Both the position numbers and the translations under genes were made by a program. Below the pieces are notes generated by a model. It was not told the DNA's origin, did not search any database, and saw only the letters and a program-made list of their open reading frames with translations. This document shows positions 6,453 through 13,889 of a DNA stretch of 34,263 nucleotides, piece by piece. Source of the DNA: CAZLAJ01 sp964644605 (GTDB taxonomy: Bacteria > Patescibacteriota > Microgenomatia > UBA1406 > GWC2-37-13); the NCBI GenBank assembly GCA_964644605.1, contig CAZXWS010000065.1:1-34263 (forward strand). Reading direction: 5' to 3'. Position 1 is the first letter of the stretch; every line of letters starts with the position of its first letter.

Positions 6453-9266
6453 TTACATCAGATACTTTTTTACAAACTTAATTACTACTAATACAGATGA
6501 GGCAAAGACAACAAACGAAAGAAATATATGAGGTGGGACAACAGTGACTTTAACTATCTTAGCTATTGATGCCTGCGAAACAATAAAGAATTGGGAAATA
6601 AACGGAACCAAAAATCCTATAAAAAATACTGGTTTTAGTGCCTGGCGGTAATACTTGCGTATGGACCGGTGAGAGAGCCACAGGTCTACGAAGATAAACG
6701 ACTGGATTAATGTCAGTACACTAAATGCCGCAGTCTTTCCAACTAAATTAGCGCCGTATAAAAAATAGACGCCAAGAATGAGCACTGTCGATATAAAACC
6801 TACCCATAAAATATATTTTTTATCATGAATATTTAATATCTCCTGCACTTTCTGCGGTGGCTGCTTCATGATATTTACTTCCTTTGGTGAAAAGGACAAA
6901 GCAAGAGCGGGTAATCCATCGGTCACTAAATTGATGTACAGTAACTGAATGGCATAAAACAATGTTGGCAATCCTAACATCAAGCCAATCACTAACGACA
7001 GAGCTTCAGTAATATTACACGAAAGTAAATACGCAATCGCATTTTTCAAATTCTTTGTAACATTGCGGCCTTCTTCGATAGCGTTTACAATTGTGGCGAA
7101 ATTATCGTCTGTAATGACCATATCAGCCGTTTCACGCGCAACATCAGTACCTACCAAGCCCATGGCAACACCCACATCCGCAGCCTTGAGGGCAATGGCG
7201 TCATTTACTCCATCACCAGTGACCGCGACAACTTCTCCCAGCTTTTGATACAACTGTACAATACGCGCTTTATGAAATGGTGTCGTGCGCGCGAATATCC
7301 GCACCTTCGGCAATCGTTCCAAAAGATCACCATCCGAATATTTCTCCACCTCTTCTCCATTCATAATCTCATCACCCTTTTCCAATAGTCCAACCGCACT
7401 GCCCACCGCCTCTGCTGTTTTTTCATTATCACCTGTAATCATCACCACTGTAATCCCCGCTTCCTTCGCCCGGCGTATAGCTTCGCGGGACTCAATACGA
7501 GGGGCGTCGTGAATTGCAACGAGGCCTAAAAATATATTGTTGCATTGTTTCATGGTTTCATGGTTCCATTGTTTCATTGTTTCATTGTTAGAAGATGAGG
7601 AAAAATTTTCGAGAGCGTTTGTGTTTGAGTCCCGATTCGCAGAAGTTACCTGACCTCTTTGGACTACACCATTATCCCGTGATTTAATGGGGACAGGTGA
7701 CAAAAACTCTTTTGAGCGAATTCGGGAGGAGTTAACGCTCGAAGATAATTTTTCCTCATCTTCAACTTCACCTTTATACTGCTCCATCGGTGAACTTCGC
7801 ACACCAAACTCTGCTGCTTCCTCTACTTCCGACTCCTCACGATACGAGCGGCTACGACTTTCAACTTCTGACGTTCCCTCACAGTAACTAAACGCAAGCA
7901 CACGCAACCCTTTACTCGCCCACTGCTCCGCTACACTCTCAATCTTTTTTTTATCATCTGCGCTCAACCGCTCTTTTTTTCCTTTTATCATCACTTTGTT
8001 ACATAACGGAAGAACACTCTCCATCGCACCTTTGGTAAAACGCACGGTATCTTCTTTTTCCACCACCACACTCATCAGTTTTGTCACACTATCAAACGGC
8101 ACTTCATCACACAAACGCCACTGTTCGCGCACTTTTCCCGAGTTCAGTCCCACTTTATCCGCCAAATACAAAAGTGCTCCCTCTGTAGGATCACCAAGTA
8201 CTTCAAAATCATTTCGTCCGTGCACTTTTACCAGATTTGAAGTAGAACACAGTATGCCATCCAGCAATAATTTTGAAAATGTCGGGTGCATGATCGAAGG
8301 AAGTTTGTCAGCGCTGTACACTTTTTTGTCCAAATACACTTCATTCACTTTCATTTTATTTGTGGTCAACGTACCGGTTTTATCAGTGGCAATCAGTGTC
8401 ACACTCCCTAAACCTTCAATGGCCGATAACTTACGCACAATTGCTTTTCGCGAGGCCATTACTTTCACACCAGCCGCAAGCGTGATCGTGAGAACCGCAG
8501 GCAAGCCTTCAGGCACAACGGCGACAGCTAAAGAAATCGCAAGTAAAAAAGAAGTAAAGTATGATGATTTATCCAATATAGATAACACGAACACAATAAC
8601 TGAAACAATAATACCAATGAGGCCAATATTTTTTGATAAATCCTCAAGTTTGCGCTGCAGTGGAGTGGCAGTGTCTTCTGTTTCCTCCAATTTTTCCGCA
8701 ATCTGACCGAAGCGTGTATCCATACCCGTGTGTGTGACTTCCGCGATTCCGCGACCGCGTGACACAATCGTACCCATAAAAATCTCATCATCTGTGTATT
8801 TTGAGACAGCCAAAGACTCGCCCGTAAGCGCGGCCTCATTGAGTTGCAGATTATGCACCTCAATTAATTTTGCATCTGCCGGAACTTTAGTACCGTCTTC
8901 GATAAAAATCACATCACCAGGGACCAGGTACTTACTGTCGATCTCCTCTTCCTGCCCGTCACGATACACACGAACTCGACTGATTGTCATGTTACGCAAC
9001 GCCGCAACAGCTGCTGAAGCTTTAAATTCCTGGTAAAGTCCGAAAAGTGCATTCAAAACCACGATAGAAAGGATTAACACACCATCCACTTTTTCCCCCA
9101 CAAAAAAGGAGAGTAAGGCCGCGATAATCAAAAGAATGGTGAGAAAATTATTGAACTGGTCAATAAAGACTAAAAAAATACTGCGCTTTTTCTTTTCCTC
9201 AATTACGTTGAGGCCGTACTGTTCCAGCAGTTTTTCTGCTTGTGATGTAGTGAAGCCTTTGATCAT
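6453..9266 (-). CDS. P2-type cation-transporting ATPase (Ca2+-ATPase-like)
   Basis: ATP-driven membrane cation pump of the P2 (SERCA/PMR1-like) group; Ca2+ is the likeliest ion, from the PEGLP motif in M4 (VAVVPEGLPAVLT). 937 aa from the ATG at 9266. In order: the N-terminal cation-ATPase domain (TTSQAEKLLEQYGLN), M1-M2, the actuator domain with LTGES, M3-M4, the phosphorylation motif DKTGTLT (D295), the nucleotide-binding domain (FTKGAMESVL), MITGDNEKTA, TGDGVNDAIALKAADVG and a C-terminal six-helix region. Between LAFSYCEG and FLGLVAIHDAPR (about residues 463-575) there are roughly 110 extra residues, rich in Ser, Glu, Arg and Asn. They are encoded by repeats: an inverted repeat at 7591-7763 and a CATTGTT minisatellite. 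A frame extension to 9326 is itself made of a TAAGTCACATAAGTC repeat and was excluded. Transcription is convergent with the 6039 gene. Confidence 0.93.
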   Translation of the reverse strand: MIKGFTTSQAEKLLEQYGLNVIEEKKKRSIFLVFIDQFNNFLTILLIIAALLSFFVGEKVDGVLILSIVVLNALFGLYQEFKASAAVAALRNMTISRVRVYRDGQEEEIDSKYLVPGDVIFIEDGTKVPADAKLIEVHNLQLNEAALTGESLAVSKYTDDEIFMGTIVSRGRGIAEVTHTGMDTRFGQIAEKLEETEDTATPLQRKLEDLSKNIGLIGIIVSVIVFVLSILDKSSYFTSFLLAISLAVAVVPEGLPAVLTITLAAGVKVMASRKAIVRKLSAIEGLGSVTLIATDKTGTLTTNKMKVNEVYLDKKVYSADKLPSIMHPTFSKLLLDGILCSTSNLVKVHGRNDFEVLGDPTEGALLYLADKVGLNSGKVREQWRLCDEVPFDSVTKLMSVVVEKEDTVRFTKGAMESVLPLCNKVMIKGKKERLSADDKKKIESVAEQWASKGLRVLAFSYCEGTSEVESRSRSYREESEVEEAAEFGVRSSPMEQYKGEVEDEEKLSSSVNSSRIRSKEFLSPVPIKSRDNGVVQRGQVTSANRDSNTNALENFSSSSNNETMKQWNHETMKQCNNIFLGLVAIHDAPRIESREAIRRAKEAGITVVMITGDNEKTAEAVGSAVGLLEKGDEIMNGEEVEKYSDGDLLERLPKVRIFARTTPFHKARIVQLYQKLGEVVAVTGDGVNDAIALKAADVGVAMGLVGTDVARETADMVITDDNFATIVNAIEEGRNVTKNLKNAIAYLLSCNITEALSLVIGLMLGLPTLFYAIQLLYINLVTDGLPALALSFSPKEVNIMKQPPQKVQEILNIHDKKYILWVGFISTVLILGVYFLYGANLVGKTAAFSVLTLIQSFIFVDLWLSHRSIRKYYRQALKPVFFIGFLVPFISQFFIVSQASIAKIVKVTVVPPHIFLSFVVFASSVLVVIKFVKKYLM
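7535..7590. repeat. ATTGTTTCATGG / CATTGTT minisatellite inside the P-type ATPase gene
   Basis: Five to six tandem copies of an approx. 9-10-bp unit (ATTGTTGC, ATTGTTTC, ATGGTTTC). It encodes the peptide NNETMKQWNHETMKQCNN. Similar CATTGTTGCATTGTT tracts occur in spacers at 12828-12861 and 19473-19506. Confidence 0.75.
7591..7763. repeat. 173-bp inverted-repeat element inside the P-type ATPase gene
   Basis: Imperfect terminal arms of about 28 bp (7591-7620 and 7734-7763; outer 17 bp GAAGATGAGGAAAAATT perfect), with a further CCCGATTCGC / GCGAATTCGGG pair inside. It is fully in frame and encodes a Ser/Arg-rich peptide absent from the ATPase family. Confidence 0.75.
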
Positions 9267-9346
9267 AAAGTAAGTAATATAAGACTTATAAGTCACATAA
9301 GTCGCATAGGAATACCCAATAACCAATACCTAATAACTCATAACCC
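9267..9346. repeat. TAAGTCACATAAGTCGCAT and CCCAATAAC short tandem repeats
   Basis: The spacer between the ATPase start and the next stop is made of ACTTATAAGTCACATAAGTC-type units followed by CCAATAACC/TACCTAATAAC units. The second type recurs at 16652-16680 and 22488-22525. Confidence 0.6.
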
Positions 9347-9859
9347 TTAACTCTTTACACTCTCTATCGTATTTTTTTCCTTCAACTGTATATACGCGTC
9401 GGACATTGTTTTAATAATTTGTGAGATAACTTGCTCCGCCTCATCAAATGTGAGTGCTTTTATATTGTGCGGAAAGTAGTGAAATACCTGGTTACGGCCA
9501 ATTTTCCAACATTCCCAGACCTCATTAGCTAGTTCTTCAGAACCGTATTTTTTCATCTTTATATACAACGATCGCTCACCCAAACGACCGACCAGATTAG
9601 GCGACATAAGTTTCCCTAAACGCAAATGATTAGAAATGTAATCAAGACGTGTCAGAAATCCAATATCGAGAAAAAGTTGTTTTAAAAATCCTTCATACGC
9701 TTTGGCATAGGGAAAAATAAGGAAAGAATAGTCTTTAAATTTATATGAATGATGGCGGATCACTTCGTTTGTCATGTAATCGCCTTCTAAAAGCAGATCT
9801 TTTTGCGTCTGTGAAATGTATTCCCAAAACGCGCCATAACTATCAGGTACTTGAGACAT
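9347..9859 (-). CDS. HEPN-like all-helical protein
   Basis: 170-aa predicted helical protein with no confident family name. It contains IGRNQVFHYFPHN, where R122-N-Q-V-F-H127 fits the R-x4-H motif of HEPN ribonuclease domains, with Asn after Arg as is usual in active members. The surrounding layout (FLIFPYAKAYEGFLKQLFLDIGF early on, GERSLYIKM in the middle) is reminiscent of the HEPN region of RnlA-type toxins, but I cannot establish that by eye. HEPN proteins cut or bind RNA, in toxin-antitoxin or stress systems. No antitoxin gene is adjacent; the next gene downstream is the ATPase. Start ATG at 9859, with AATAAT 6 nt upstream. The frame extends upstream to 9961 only through repeat DNA (the peptide HSSFVTPNF comes from the TCGTCATTCGTAACT repeat) and was rejected. 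Confidence 0.6.
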   Translation of the reverse strand: MSQVPDSYGAFWEYISQTQKDLLLEGDYMTNEVIRHHSYKFKDYSFLIFPYAKAYEGFLKQLFLDIGFLTRLDYISNHLRLGKLMSPNLVGRLGERSLYIKMKKYGSEELANEVWECWKIGRNQVFHYFPHNIKALTFDEAEQVISQIIKTMSDAYIQLKEKNTIESVKS

Positions 9860-10298
9860 TCTATAATTATTACACAGATTTCGTGTGCGCGCAAGAATAA
9901 ATAAAAAGTTAGGAGTAACGAATGACGAATGACGAATTACGGATATAAATCCAAATGTCAAAATTCAATCCCGAGTACTCGGGACAAATCAAATCCCAAA
10001 TCCAAAGCTCAAATGTATATTGTGATTTTGGATTTTGATATTGTTTTGAAATTTGCCTGCCCGCCAGTGCCTTGCGATATAGGTTCACAAAACTGTACAG
10101 TTAATCTTAATTGTATAAGTTATCATCCTGTACAGACAGGCTATGGCAGGCGGGAGCTTTGAAATTTGATTTTTTTGGTGTAGTGTACGGTTTACTTGTC
10201 TCTCCATAGTCCCGAGTACTCGGGATTGACCTTTGGATTTAACGTGTGTACGGAACGGTCGCGACCGTTCCCTACATATTTATACTTAAATCTCACCA
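9860..10298. repeat. composite repeat spacer between rplA and the HEPN-like gene
   Basis: No gene seen in 439 bp. In order: an AACGAATGACGAATTACGG copy (9917-9942), a repeat of AAATCCCAAATCC type with the TCCCGAGTACTCGGGA tip at 9969-9984, a GC-rich element bounded by CCTGCCCGCC (about 10057-10066) and GGCAGGCGGG (about 10145-10154), the same 16-bp tip again at 10210-10225, and GGAACGGTC-GCGACCGTTCC near 10254-10272. Confidence 0.7.
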
Positions 10299-11144
10299 TT
10301 ACACGCTCACTCTCAAAGAGGGGCTCATGGTGGTTTTTATGAACGCAGCTTTTATCTTACTTGAGCCGACTGAGTGCAGAAATGATTCAGCATTCTCAAC
10401 AAGAGCTTTTTCGTCATGTGAGATCTTGCCGATCATTTGGTGAATAAGAGGAAATTTAGCTTCTGTTTTCCATTTCAACACACCTTTTTCGTATTTTTTG
10501 ACCACGTCTTCAGGGTTTGGAGAAATAGTGCCAGCTTTTGGATTCGGCATTAAGCCTTTTGGACCTAATGTACGTGCAAATTTTGCAAGCTTAGGCATGT
10601 ATGAAGGATGAGTCACGAGAATATCAAAATCAATGACGCCATTCTCAAGTTGATCAAGTAACGCATCATCCACTATTTTGATACGTACTGATTTACCAGT
10701 GGTATGAGGTAACTCGACCTCGCCTTTTAAGTTATTCTCAAGGACATTTAAGTGCAGTTCTACAGATTCGTCAAAATCAGCATACTTTACTTTCTTAAGT
10801 ACGGTGATTGCTTCAACTAACGTGTAGGTTTTATTTTTATCAACTTCTTTTGCGGCTGCTTTATATTTTTTACCGCGTTTGTGAGTTTTAACAGATTCAA
10901 CTTTCTTTTCTTCTTTCTTTGCTTCATGTTTAGTCTCAGCTTTATCAGATGTTTCTTCAGAAAGTTTTTCTTTTTCTTCAACAGCCTTTAGTTCTTCCAT
11001 TGCTTTTGATGAGGCCTTTTTTGCTTTTTTCTCTTCTTTATGCAGTTTTTCAGCTTTTTTTTGAGCGGCTCTTTCTTTCTGCTCTTTTTTTTGTTGTTCT
11101 TCAACATCTTCTAAACCGATAGTGCGTGTGCGTATTTTTCCCAT
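10299..11144 (-). CDS. rplA: 50S ribosomal protein L1 with long charged N-terminal extension
   Basis: Binds 23S rRNA at the L1 stalk and helps release deacylated tRNA from the E site. Residues about 95-281 are the L1 domain: TYTLVEAITVLKK, VELHLNVLENN, LGPKGLMPNPKAGTISPN and a closing region SPSLRVSV. The first 90 or so residues are an extra Lys/Glu/Ala-rich segment (EEQQKKEQKERAAQKKAEKL and onward), predicted to be a long charged helix or disordered; the usual bacterial L1 is about 230 aa and lacks it. Last gene of the secE-nusG-rplK-rplA cluster. Between it and rplK sits a 100-bp GTCATGCTGA element, so the operon is physically interrupted by a repeat. A TATAAT lies only 3 nt before the ATG, and there is no clear ribosome site. 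The tail role is unknown: rRNA contact is a guess. Confidence 0.95.
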   Translation of the reverse strand: MGKIRTRTIGLEDVEEQQKKEQKERAAQKKAEKLHKEEKKAKKASSKAMEELKAVEEKEKLSEETSDKAETKHEAKKEEKKVESVKTHKRGKKYKAAAKEVDKNKTYTLVEAITVLKKVKYADFDESVELHLNVLENNLKGEVELPHTTGKSVRIKIVDDALLDQLENGVIDFDILVTHPSYMPKLAKFARTLGPKGLMPNPKAGTISPNPEDVVKKYEKGVLKWKTEAKFPLIHQMIGKISHDEKALVENAESFLHSVGSSKIKAAFIKTTMSPSLRVSV

Positions 11145-11176
11145 GAGATTATAAAAATTTACTAATTTTGTTTTAG

Positions 11177-11276
11177 GTCATGCTGAGTATAACGAAGCAT
11201 CTAGCGAACGCGTGTGTTTCAACAGATTCGCTACGCTGGATGCTTCACCAGACAACATATTCTGGCTCAGCATGAC
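11177..11276. repeat. GTCATGCTGA palindromic element, copy 2 (rplK-rplA spacer)
   Basis: 100 bp with ends GTCATGCTGA and TCAGCATGAC and inner GAAGCATCTAGCGAACGCG / GCTGGATGCTTC arms. It is flanked by a TTTTAACTTTTGACTTTAG repeat (11281-11308) that also supplies the stop codon region of rplK. Confidence 0.85.
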
Positions 11277-11304
11277 GTGACTTTTAACTTTTGACTTTAG
11301 ACTT

Positions 11305-11733
11305 TTAACTTTGTTCAACGTCTACTCCCATACTTCTGGCTGTTCCGGCGACTACGCGGGAAGCCATCTCAACATCATCTGTATTTAAATCTTCCATTTT
11401 ATCTTTGGCAATCTGTTCGACTTGTGCTTTTGAGAGCTTTCCGACTTTTTGCATGTTTGGCTTGCCTGAACCAGCTTGAATACCAAGTGATTTTTTGATA
11501 AGAGCGGCAACTGGAGGCAGTTTGGTAACAAATGTAAAACTTCTGTCTTCGAATACAGTAATCACAGCCGGAATAATCTGGCCTTTTTGTTTGGCAGTGC
11601 GGGCATTATATTCTTTTATAAAATCCATGATAGGCACACCATGCTGTCCCAATGCTGGTCCAACTGGAGGTGCCGGAGTTGCCTCACCTGCTGGTAAATT
11701 TAACTTTATGAGTGTTTTTATCTTTTTAGCCAC
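11305..11733 (-). CDS. rplK: 50S ribosomal protein L11
   Basis: Forms the GTPase-associated centre with 23S rRNA. 142 aa, the standard size. The N-terminal domain has IKLNLPAGEATPAPPVGPALGQHGV and IMDFIKEYNART. The C-terminal rRNA-binding domain has KKSLGIQAGSGKPN and GTARSMGV. The start is GTG at 11733 (GTG GCT AAA AAG). The reading frame ends exactly at the edge of a TTTTAACTTTTGAC repeat, which appears to provide the TAA stop. Lies between nusG and rplA in the conserved order, separated from nusG by a repeat spacer. Confidence 0.97.
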   Translation of the reverse strand: MAKKIKTLIKLNLPAGEATPAPPVGPALGQHGVPIMDFIKEYNARTAKQKGQIIPAVITVFEDRSFTFVTKLPPVAALIKKSLGIQAGSGKPNMQKVGKLSKAQVEQIAKDKMEDLNTDDVEMASRVVAGTARSMGVDVEQS

Positions 11734-11757
11734 TTGATTAATTTCAAATTAATAATT

Positions 11758-11820
11758 ACAAATTACGAATGACGAATTACGAATAAAATAACTCGTAATT
11801 CTTAACTCGTCACTCGTAAT
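11758..11820. repeat. AATTACGAATGACGAATTACG palindromic repeat (nusG-rplK spacer)
   Basis: Left arm ACGAATGACGAATTACGA and right arm CTCGTAATTCTTAACTCG plus TCACTCGTAATT face each other across AATAAAATA. Same family as the copy inside transketolase C. Confidence 0.75.
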
Positions 11821-11830
11821 TTTTAAAGCA

Positions 11831-12418
11831 TTACAATTTCGCTACCTGTAAAAAGTCCAGTTCCACTGGAGTTTCTCGATCGAAGATAGAGACAAGTACG
11901 CGTACTTTTCCCCGTTCATCATCGATTTTATCAATTGTACCCAGGAAATCAGAAAATGGACCCTCAGTGATTTTGACTGCTTCACCAACTGAAAACTTTG
12001 CTTTAAACTTCGGTTGTTCTTGCTTTACAAAGCGCATAATGGCTTCGACTTCTTTATCAGAAATTGGAGTGGGCTTTAAACCTGCGCCGACAAATCCGGT
12101 AACACCTTCTGTCGTGCGCACCACCAGCCATGATTGATCATCTAAAATCATTCGGACCAGAACGTAGCCAGGAAATACTTTCTCTGTGGCTTTTGCTTTT
12201 TTGCCTTTTTTGACGACGACAATTTCGCGCATGGGGACAACAATGTCAAAAACTTTGTCATCTACACCGAGACTTTTTACGCGCTGTTCAAGAGCGGCTT
12301 TTCCGCGCTGTTCATAGCCAGTTTGGATATGGATGACATACCACTTGGCTTCGTCATTTAAAGGAGAGCCGGAATTAGTGGCTTCCTGCGCCTCTTTTTG
12401 TAATTCATCTTTGTTCAT
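11831..12418 (-). CDS. nusG: transcription elongation/antitermination factor NusG
   Basis: Binds RNA polymerase and links it to Rho or the ribosome. 195 aa from the ATG at 12418. The NGN domain begins at KWYVIHIQTGYEQRGKAALE and contains VFPGYVLVRMILDD and VRTTEGVTGFVG. The C-terminal KOW domain has FSVGEAVKITEGPFSDFLGTI and VSIFDRETPVELDF. An N-terminal lead of about 25 residues (MNKDELQKEAQEATNSG) precedes the NGN domain. The longer frame to 12463 runs through a GTAAAGACGGGGC palindrome (12430-12457) and was rejected as repeat-encoded. Adjacent to secE upstream and rplK downstream, the classical order. Confidence 0.96.
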   Translation of the reverse strand: MNKDELQKEAQEATNSGSPLNDEAKWYVIHIQTGYEQRGKAALEQRVKSLGVDDKVFDIVVPMREIVVVKKGKKAKATEKVFPGYVLVRMILDDQSWLVVRTTEGVTGFVGAGLKPTPISDKEVEAIMRFVKQEQPKFKAKFSVGEAVKITEGPFSDFLGTIDKIDDERGKVRVLVSIFDRETPVELDFLQVAKL

Positions 12419-12429
12419 ATGTTTATATG

Positions 12430-12457
12430 GTAAAGACGGGGCATGCCCCGTCTCTAC
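12430..12457. repeat. GTAAAGACGGGGC / GCCCCGTCTCTAC palindrome upstream of nusG
   Basis: A near-perfect 28-bp palindrome in the secE-nusG spacer. Its arms match those of the insertion inside tyrS (2984-3012). Confidence 0.8.
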
Positions 12458-12500
12458 AAACAATATACATTTTGATTATATATGATCTGTAGCGGAAAGT

Positions 12501-12701
12501 CTAACGAGTCTTTGTTAATAATTCAAGTACTTTCGCCAAACCGAGGTCTATTATACCGATGTACACCCCAATAATCAAGGAAATTACGATAACCACAGTA
12601 GTGAGTCTAATGGTTTCTGCGCGAGTGGGCCATGTGACGCGTTTAAGTTCCTCCATGAGGTCTGTAAAAATATTTGCCCGTGCAACAGCATTTTTGTTCA
12701 T
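12501..12701 (-). CDS. secE: preprotein translocase subunit SecE
   Basis: Clamps SecY in the Sec translocon at the cytoplasmic membrane. The 66-aa product is the short single-span form: an amphipathic N-terminal helix with the conserved FTDLMEELKRVTWPTRAETI (about residues 12-31), then one transmembrane helix (TVVIVISLIIGVYIGIIDLG). The ATG at 12701 has TACAAT exactly 6 nt before it, again leaderless geometry. First gene of the secE-nusG-rplK-rplA cluster, which probably starts at this promoter. Confidence 0.95.
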   Translation of the reverse strand: MNKNAVARANIFTDLMEELKRVTWPTRAETIRLTTVVIVISLIIGVYIGIIDLGLAKVLELLTKTR

Positions 12702-12707
12702 GTGATT

Positions 12708-12713
12708 ATTGTA
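12708..12713 (-). promoter_or_regulatory. -10 element of secE, leaderless geometry
   Basis: TACAAT, then AATCAC, then ATG. The -35 region is not recognisable. Confidence 0.5.
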
Positions 12714-13073
12714 CCACAAATTAAAATGGACATATTGGATTTAGGAATTACGAATTACGAGTTACGAGTGAGGTGTTAAGAGTTATGTGTTAGGCGTTAG
12801 GAGTGACGAGTGACGAATTACGAGTAGTACATTGATTCATTGTTGCATTGTTGCATTGTTCGGGTGGTAACTATTTCGTATTTTGCTATTGGAATTCCGT
12901 CATTCTGGTAAGCGAGAACGCATGTTCGAGCGCATCCAGAATCAGTATTCAAAATGTGCAATTCGTCTGATTCTGGTCAGGCCAGAATGACGACGAATTG
13001 CATTTAGAATTTTTGACTTTGGTTTTAATGCTCTTTTGTTTCGGATTTCGTGATTCGTATTTCGAATTTATTG
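12714..13073. repeat. repeat-filled divergent spacer between secE and the 13086 gene
   Basis: No gene. Contains AATTACGAGTTACGAGTG-type repeats (12748-12826), the CATTGATTCATTGTTGCATTG minisatellite (12828-12861), a CGTCATTCTGG / CCAGAATGACG palindrome (12898-12992, a CATTCTG relative of the GTCATGCTGA family) and a TTTCGTGATTCGTATTTCG tract. Confidence 0.75.
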
Positions 13074-13079
13074 TATAGT
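13074..13079 (+). promoter_or_regulatory. -10 element of the 13086 gene, leaderless geometry
   Basis: TATAGT, then 6 nt (ATAAGT), then the ATG at 13086. -35 unclear. Confidence 0.5.
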
Positions 13080-13085
13080 ATAAGT

Positions 13086-13718
13086 ATGTCCAAAGAAATC
13101 ACTCATTCCCTGGTACTGGTGCTCACTATTGCCTTGGCATTTCTCACCGCACTCACCCCACTCGCCCATTATGACCTTCAGATTGCTGCAGTACTTTTCA
13201 TTCTGTATTATGCTGTAAAACGCTTTTATCTTCCCACTCATCCCCGCTCTCACTTGCTTGACTCGGTTGTGTTTACCTTTGTCATTGTGATGGTAGTCAT
13301 GACTTCGGGTAGTGTGGGTTCTACATTTTTTTTCCTGATATACTTTTTGTTGTTCTCACTGGCATTATTTCTCGAGCCAGTGATTGCGATCACAGCCACG
13401 ATAGCACTGGTTATATTCTTCCTCTTCTCACTACCCCCTGACCAGGGGTTAAAAACGCTCATGCCGATTTTTTCACTCGCCTTCCTTACGCCTTTTGCCA
13501 TGTACTTAGGCCAGGAATACCAGGAACTTCAAAAATCTAAAACAGAAATCACACGTCTTGAAGAAGATAATCATCTGTTTAACTCGTTGATCGTGAGAAA
13601 TCATATTAAAACCATCCGTGAACTGGTGGATAACTTTATGGGCGATAAAGAGTTGCATGAGTTAAAACGCCAAGCAAATCGATTAGAAAAATTAGTGGAG
13701 GAGTTTGAGAGAGAGTAA
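13086..13718 (+). CDS. multi-pass membrane protein with C-terminal coiled coil
   Basis: Not assigned to a family. 210 aa with about six predicted membrane helices in residues 5-150 (LVLVLTIALAFLTAL, IAAVLFILYYAV, VVFTFVIVMVVM, FFFLIYFLLFSLALF, IAITATIALVIFFLF, FSLAFLTPFAMYL). These are followed by a cytoplasmic coiled coil of about 55 residues (LGQEYQELQKSKTEITRLEE ... LKRQANRLEKLVEEFERE). The shape resembles the sensor and linker half of a membrane histidine kinase without the kinase domain. Start at 13086 is supported by TATAGT 6 nt upstream. It is divergent from secE and is followed by a GC-rich palindromic repeat and the WxL-like gene. Function unknown. Confidence 0.75.
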   Translation: MSKEITHSLVLVLTIALAFLTALTPLAHYDLQIAAVLFILYYAVKRFYLPTHPRSHLLDSVVFTFVIVMVVMTSGSVGSTFFFLIYFLLFSLALFLEPVIAITATIALVIFFLFSLPPDQGLKTLMPIFSLAFLTPFAMYLGQEYQELQKSKTEITRLEEDNHLFNSLIVRNHIKTIRELVDNFMGDKELHELKRQANRLEKLVEEFERE

Positions 13719-13734
13719 AAGATCGCAGATCAAT

Positions 13735-13887
13735 AAAAAACTCCCCTCCTTACTAAGGAGGGGTCCCGTCCGCCGATTTGGTGGACGGGAGGGTGGTATC
13801 ACAAGTAAATTATATTTTGTTTTATTACCACCTCCCCTCGCCGATGGCTCGGTACTCCTCCTTAAAAAAGGAGGAGAGTTTTTTATA
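13735..13887. repeat. AAAAAACTCCCCTCCTT large palindromic repeat
   Basis: Outer arms AAAACTCCCCTCCTTA...AAGGAGGGG and GTACTCCTCCTTAAAAAAGG AGGAGAGTTTTTTA face each other, with inner GGTGGTATCACAAG / TTATTACCACCTCCCC arms. The last part (GGAGGAGAG, 13870-13878) is close enough to the ATG at 13890 to serve as a ribosome site, so the repeat may drive translation of the next gene. Confidence 0.75.
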
Positions 13888-13889
13888 CT

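Noticed and set aside
7996..8706. 236-aa plus-strand open frame opposite the P-type ATPase
   Set aside because: Antisense shadow of a strongly conserved gene, with no recognisable domain of its own.
9860..9961. N-terminal extension of the HEPN-like protein (HSSFVTPNF peptide)
   Set aside because: Encoded by the AACGAATGACGAATTACG spacer repeat; a -10 element and better start lie at 9859.
12748..12861. CRISPR array suspected from regularly repeated short units
   Set aside because: Units are only 8-12 bp, vary in spacing, have no unique spacers and are found in many spacers without cas genes.
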